DNA from: CAWCJL01 sp963795775 | Lineage (GTDB): Bacteria; Acidobacteriota; Terriglobia; Terriglobales; Acidobacteriaceae | NCBI GenBank assembly: GCA_963795775.1 | Contig: CAWCJL010000005.1 | Span: 1 to 64,000, forward strand | Direction of reading: 5' to 3' | DNA: 64,000 nucleotides | Shown here: one piece after another, positions 62,775-64,000 of the stretch | Layout of the letters: each line of letters opens with the position of its first letter | Numbering within the stretch: position 1 is the first letter of the stretch | Notes under the pieces: generated by a model | The model's database searches: none | Told to the model about the DNA's origin: nothing | Seen by the model: the letters and a program-made list of their open reading frames with translations, nothing else | Position numbers and translations under genes: made by a program

Positions 62775-64000
62775 TTACTGCGGGATAGTAAGGCCGACCA
62801 CCTTGTTGTTGGCCGACATAGACGTGCGAGTTGACTGCGGTTGAGCGTGGTCCACTTGGAGCAGGAGCCGAGGCTACCGCTTGTGTAGAGCGAATTGGCC
62901 ACATTGTTGGCATCCAGGGCGTGGAGAGTCCCGTTGTTCGGATCCATGCTCCAGATAATGCCGTTGCTGCCGCCATTGGCCGTGAGGACGGTTTGGGCTC
63001 CCGGCCAGCTATAGGCATAGCTTCCTTTGGCTACGGAGTCCCGGAGAGTTGCCCGTTGACCATGCTGAACTGCTTGACTACGTCGCCGTTACCGCCGAAG
63101 TAGAGCTTGTTCTGCCAGTACACAGGGTTCGTGTAGCAGGACTGCCCGGAGTCTCGAGCCCGTTGCGGTCCCGCCGACCTGTCCTGTGATGCGCTGCAGG
63201 ATGTTATCGGAAGAGCCGTTTTGGCCCAGGTTATCCGCGATTCATGACATAAATCGGGTCTGGCTTGCCGCACACGATCAGGATATGCGGATGGCTGCCG
63301 GACTGGTTGAGGAAGATAGGACCGGCCGAACCGAAGTCCAGTCCTTGCTTGACAGGCTGGCTTGATCGTAGGGAGCAAACCAGTCCTGGATCTGCAGGGT
63401 TGGGCTGAGTTTCAGCGCGCTCATGGCAAAAGTGCTGGTTCCGTTGTAGTCCCCGTTGCCCGTAGCGACATAGACATTTCCATTGTCGTCCACGGCAGGC
63501 GCTGCCGTACCTTGCCAGATGCCACCAGCGTAGCCGCCGGGGGTGGTGTTGATCATTGCCGTCTGACTGAGCGAGTTGTTGTCATAGGCAAAGACATAGC
63601 CGTGGAAGGGAGCCTTGTCGGCAATGCCGCCAAAGGAAACGTAAACGTTGCCGTTGGCGAGGACCAGTCCAGCGCGGTTGTTATGACGCGGGTCGGTGAA
63701 TTGGGAATCTTGAATGACCGCGGGACTGGTCCGGTCATTCCCGGTGGTGATGTCCACAGCATGGAGCCGGTGAACGAAGGTGGTGTTGTTGTTCTCCGCG
63801 GTGAAGGCGACAACATAAAGAGTATTGCTGTTGGGGTCGATCACCGGCGTTCCGACGATGCCCATCTGTGTCATGGAGCCGCCGACGGAGCTTCCCGCGA
63901 CTGCAGTGGCGCCGCTAGAAAGGAAAGACCTCTTCCAGAGCTGGGTTCCGGTATCTCCATCAATGGCATAGAGGCTGTCGTTGGAGGTGCCGACAAAGAC
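62775..64000 (-). pseudogene. PQQ-type beta-propeller protein, partial and frameshifted (5' end beyond the window)
   Basis: Reading from the right edge: SLYAIDGDTGTQLWKRSF is a typical PQQ-propeller blade, then GTPVIDPNSNTLYVVA, HRLHAVDITTGNDR, NGNVYVSFGG, and GNVYVATGNGDYNG follow in one frame to about 63340. After that, the protein can be followed only by changing frame near 63340 (DFGSAGPIFLNQSG), 63237, 63155, 63040 and 62830-62860, ending NNKVVGLTIPQ-stop at 62775. Such proteins are usually secreted and structural or binding in role; Acidobacteria have many. At least five breaks in 600 bp suggest decay, though the window has other suspect indels. The start and N-terminus are outside the window. 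Confidence 0.75.

Overview
The window is high-GC bacterial chromosomal DNA, most consistent with the phylum Acidobacteria (Terriglobia/Acidobacteriaceae-like). That placement is inferred from gene content, not from a marker gene: a DUF507 pair, large secreted FG-GAP proteins with an Ig-like tail, a BON-domain protein with a Gly/Ala-rich C-terminus, a bacterial inositol oxygenase among glycoside hydrolases, tandem MacB-type permeases, and dispersed intergenic repeats. No phage, plasmid, CRISPR or insertion sequence was recognised.

Layout. 0-7 kb: methyltransferase, EamA permease, a truncated Cys/His small protein, a hairpin-repeat element, a YVTN-type propeller protein, glucose-6-phosphate isomerase and a BON-domain envelope protein. 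7-14 kb: a PpiD-like foldase, then 4-alpha-glucanotransferase (malQ) converging on maltooligosyl-trehalose synthase (treY). 14-19 kb: small proteins, two ABC permeases, an Hfq-like protein and holB. 19-26 kb: HdeD-like protein, cytochrome P450, tmk, an exported helical protein, recJ, an acidic protein, a thioredoxin-like ferredoxin and two DUF507 genes. tRNA-Glu(CTC) lies at 26.25 kb. 26-33 kb is a carbohydrate block: SDR oxidoreductase, GH78 rhamnosidase, inositol oxygenase and GH29 fucosidase. 33-39 kb: a charged exported protein, a CHASE3/GAF histidine kinase and a nucleoside-salvage operon (cdd-deoA-nupC). 39-44.6 kb: an lhr-nei DNA-repair pair. 44.6-53.8 kb: three tandem secreted FG-GAP genes, each with its own promoter and terminator. 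54-64 kb: M61 peptidase, Tat-exported phospholipase C-like enzyme, bifunctional PBP, prolyl-tRNA synthetase and a broken PQQ-type propeller gene cut by the window edge.

The most unusual region is the FG-GAP array. Copy 1 is decayed, copy 2 is intact and copy 3 carries one frameshift. All three keep a TTGAC(T/G)-18 nt-TA(C/G)(T/A)GT promoter and an almost identical last ~240 bp encoding the Ig-like domain, which points to repeated recombination or gene conversion. A second notable signal is a composite element of three AAAGTCCT hairpins behind a C-rich tract, present at 1.7 kb and 44.6 kb.

Caution on sequence quality: recJ, proS, the phospholipase C-like gene, the BON gene, FG-GAP copy 3 and the right-end gene are each broken by indels of one or two bases at places where the reading resumes perfectly in another frame. 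proS is normally essential, so assembly or sequencing error is the leading explanation for at least part of these.
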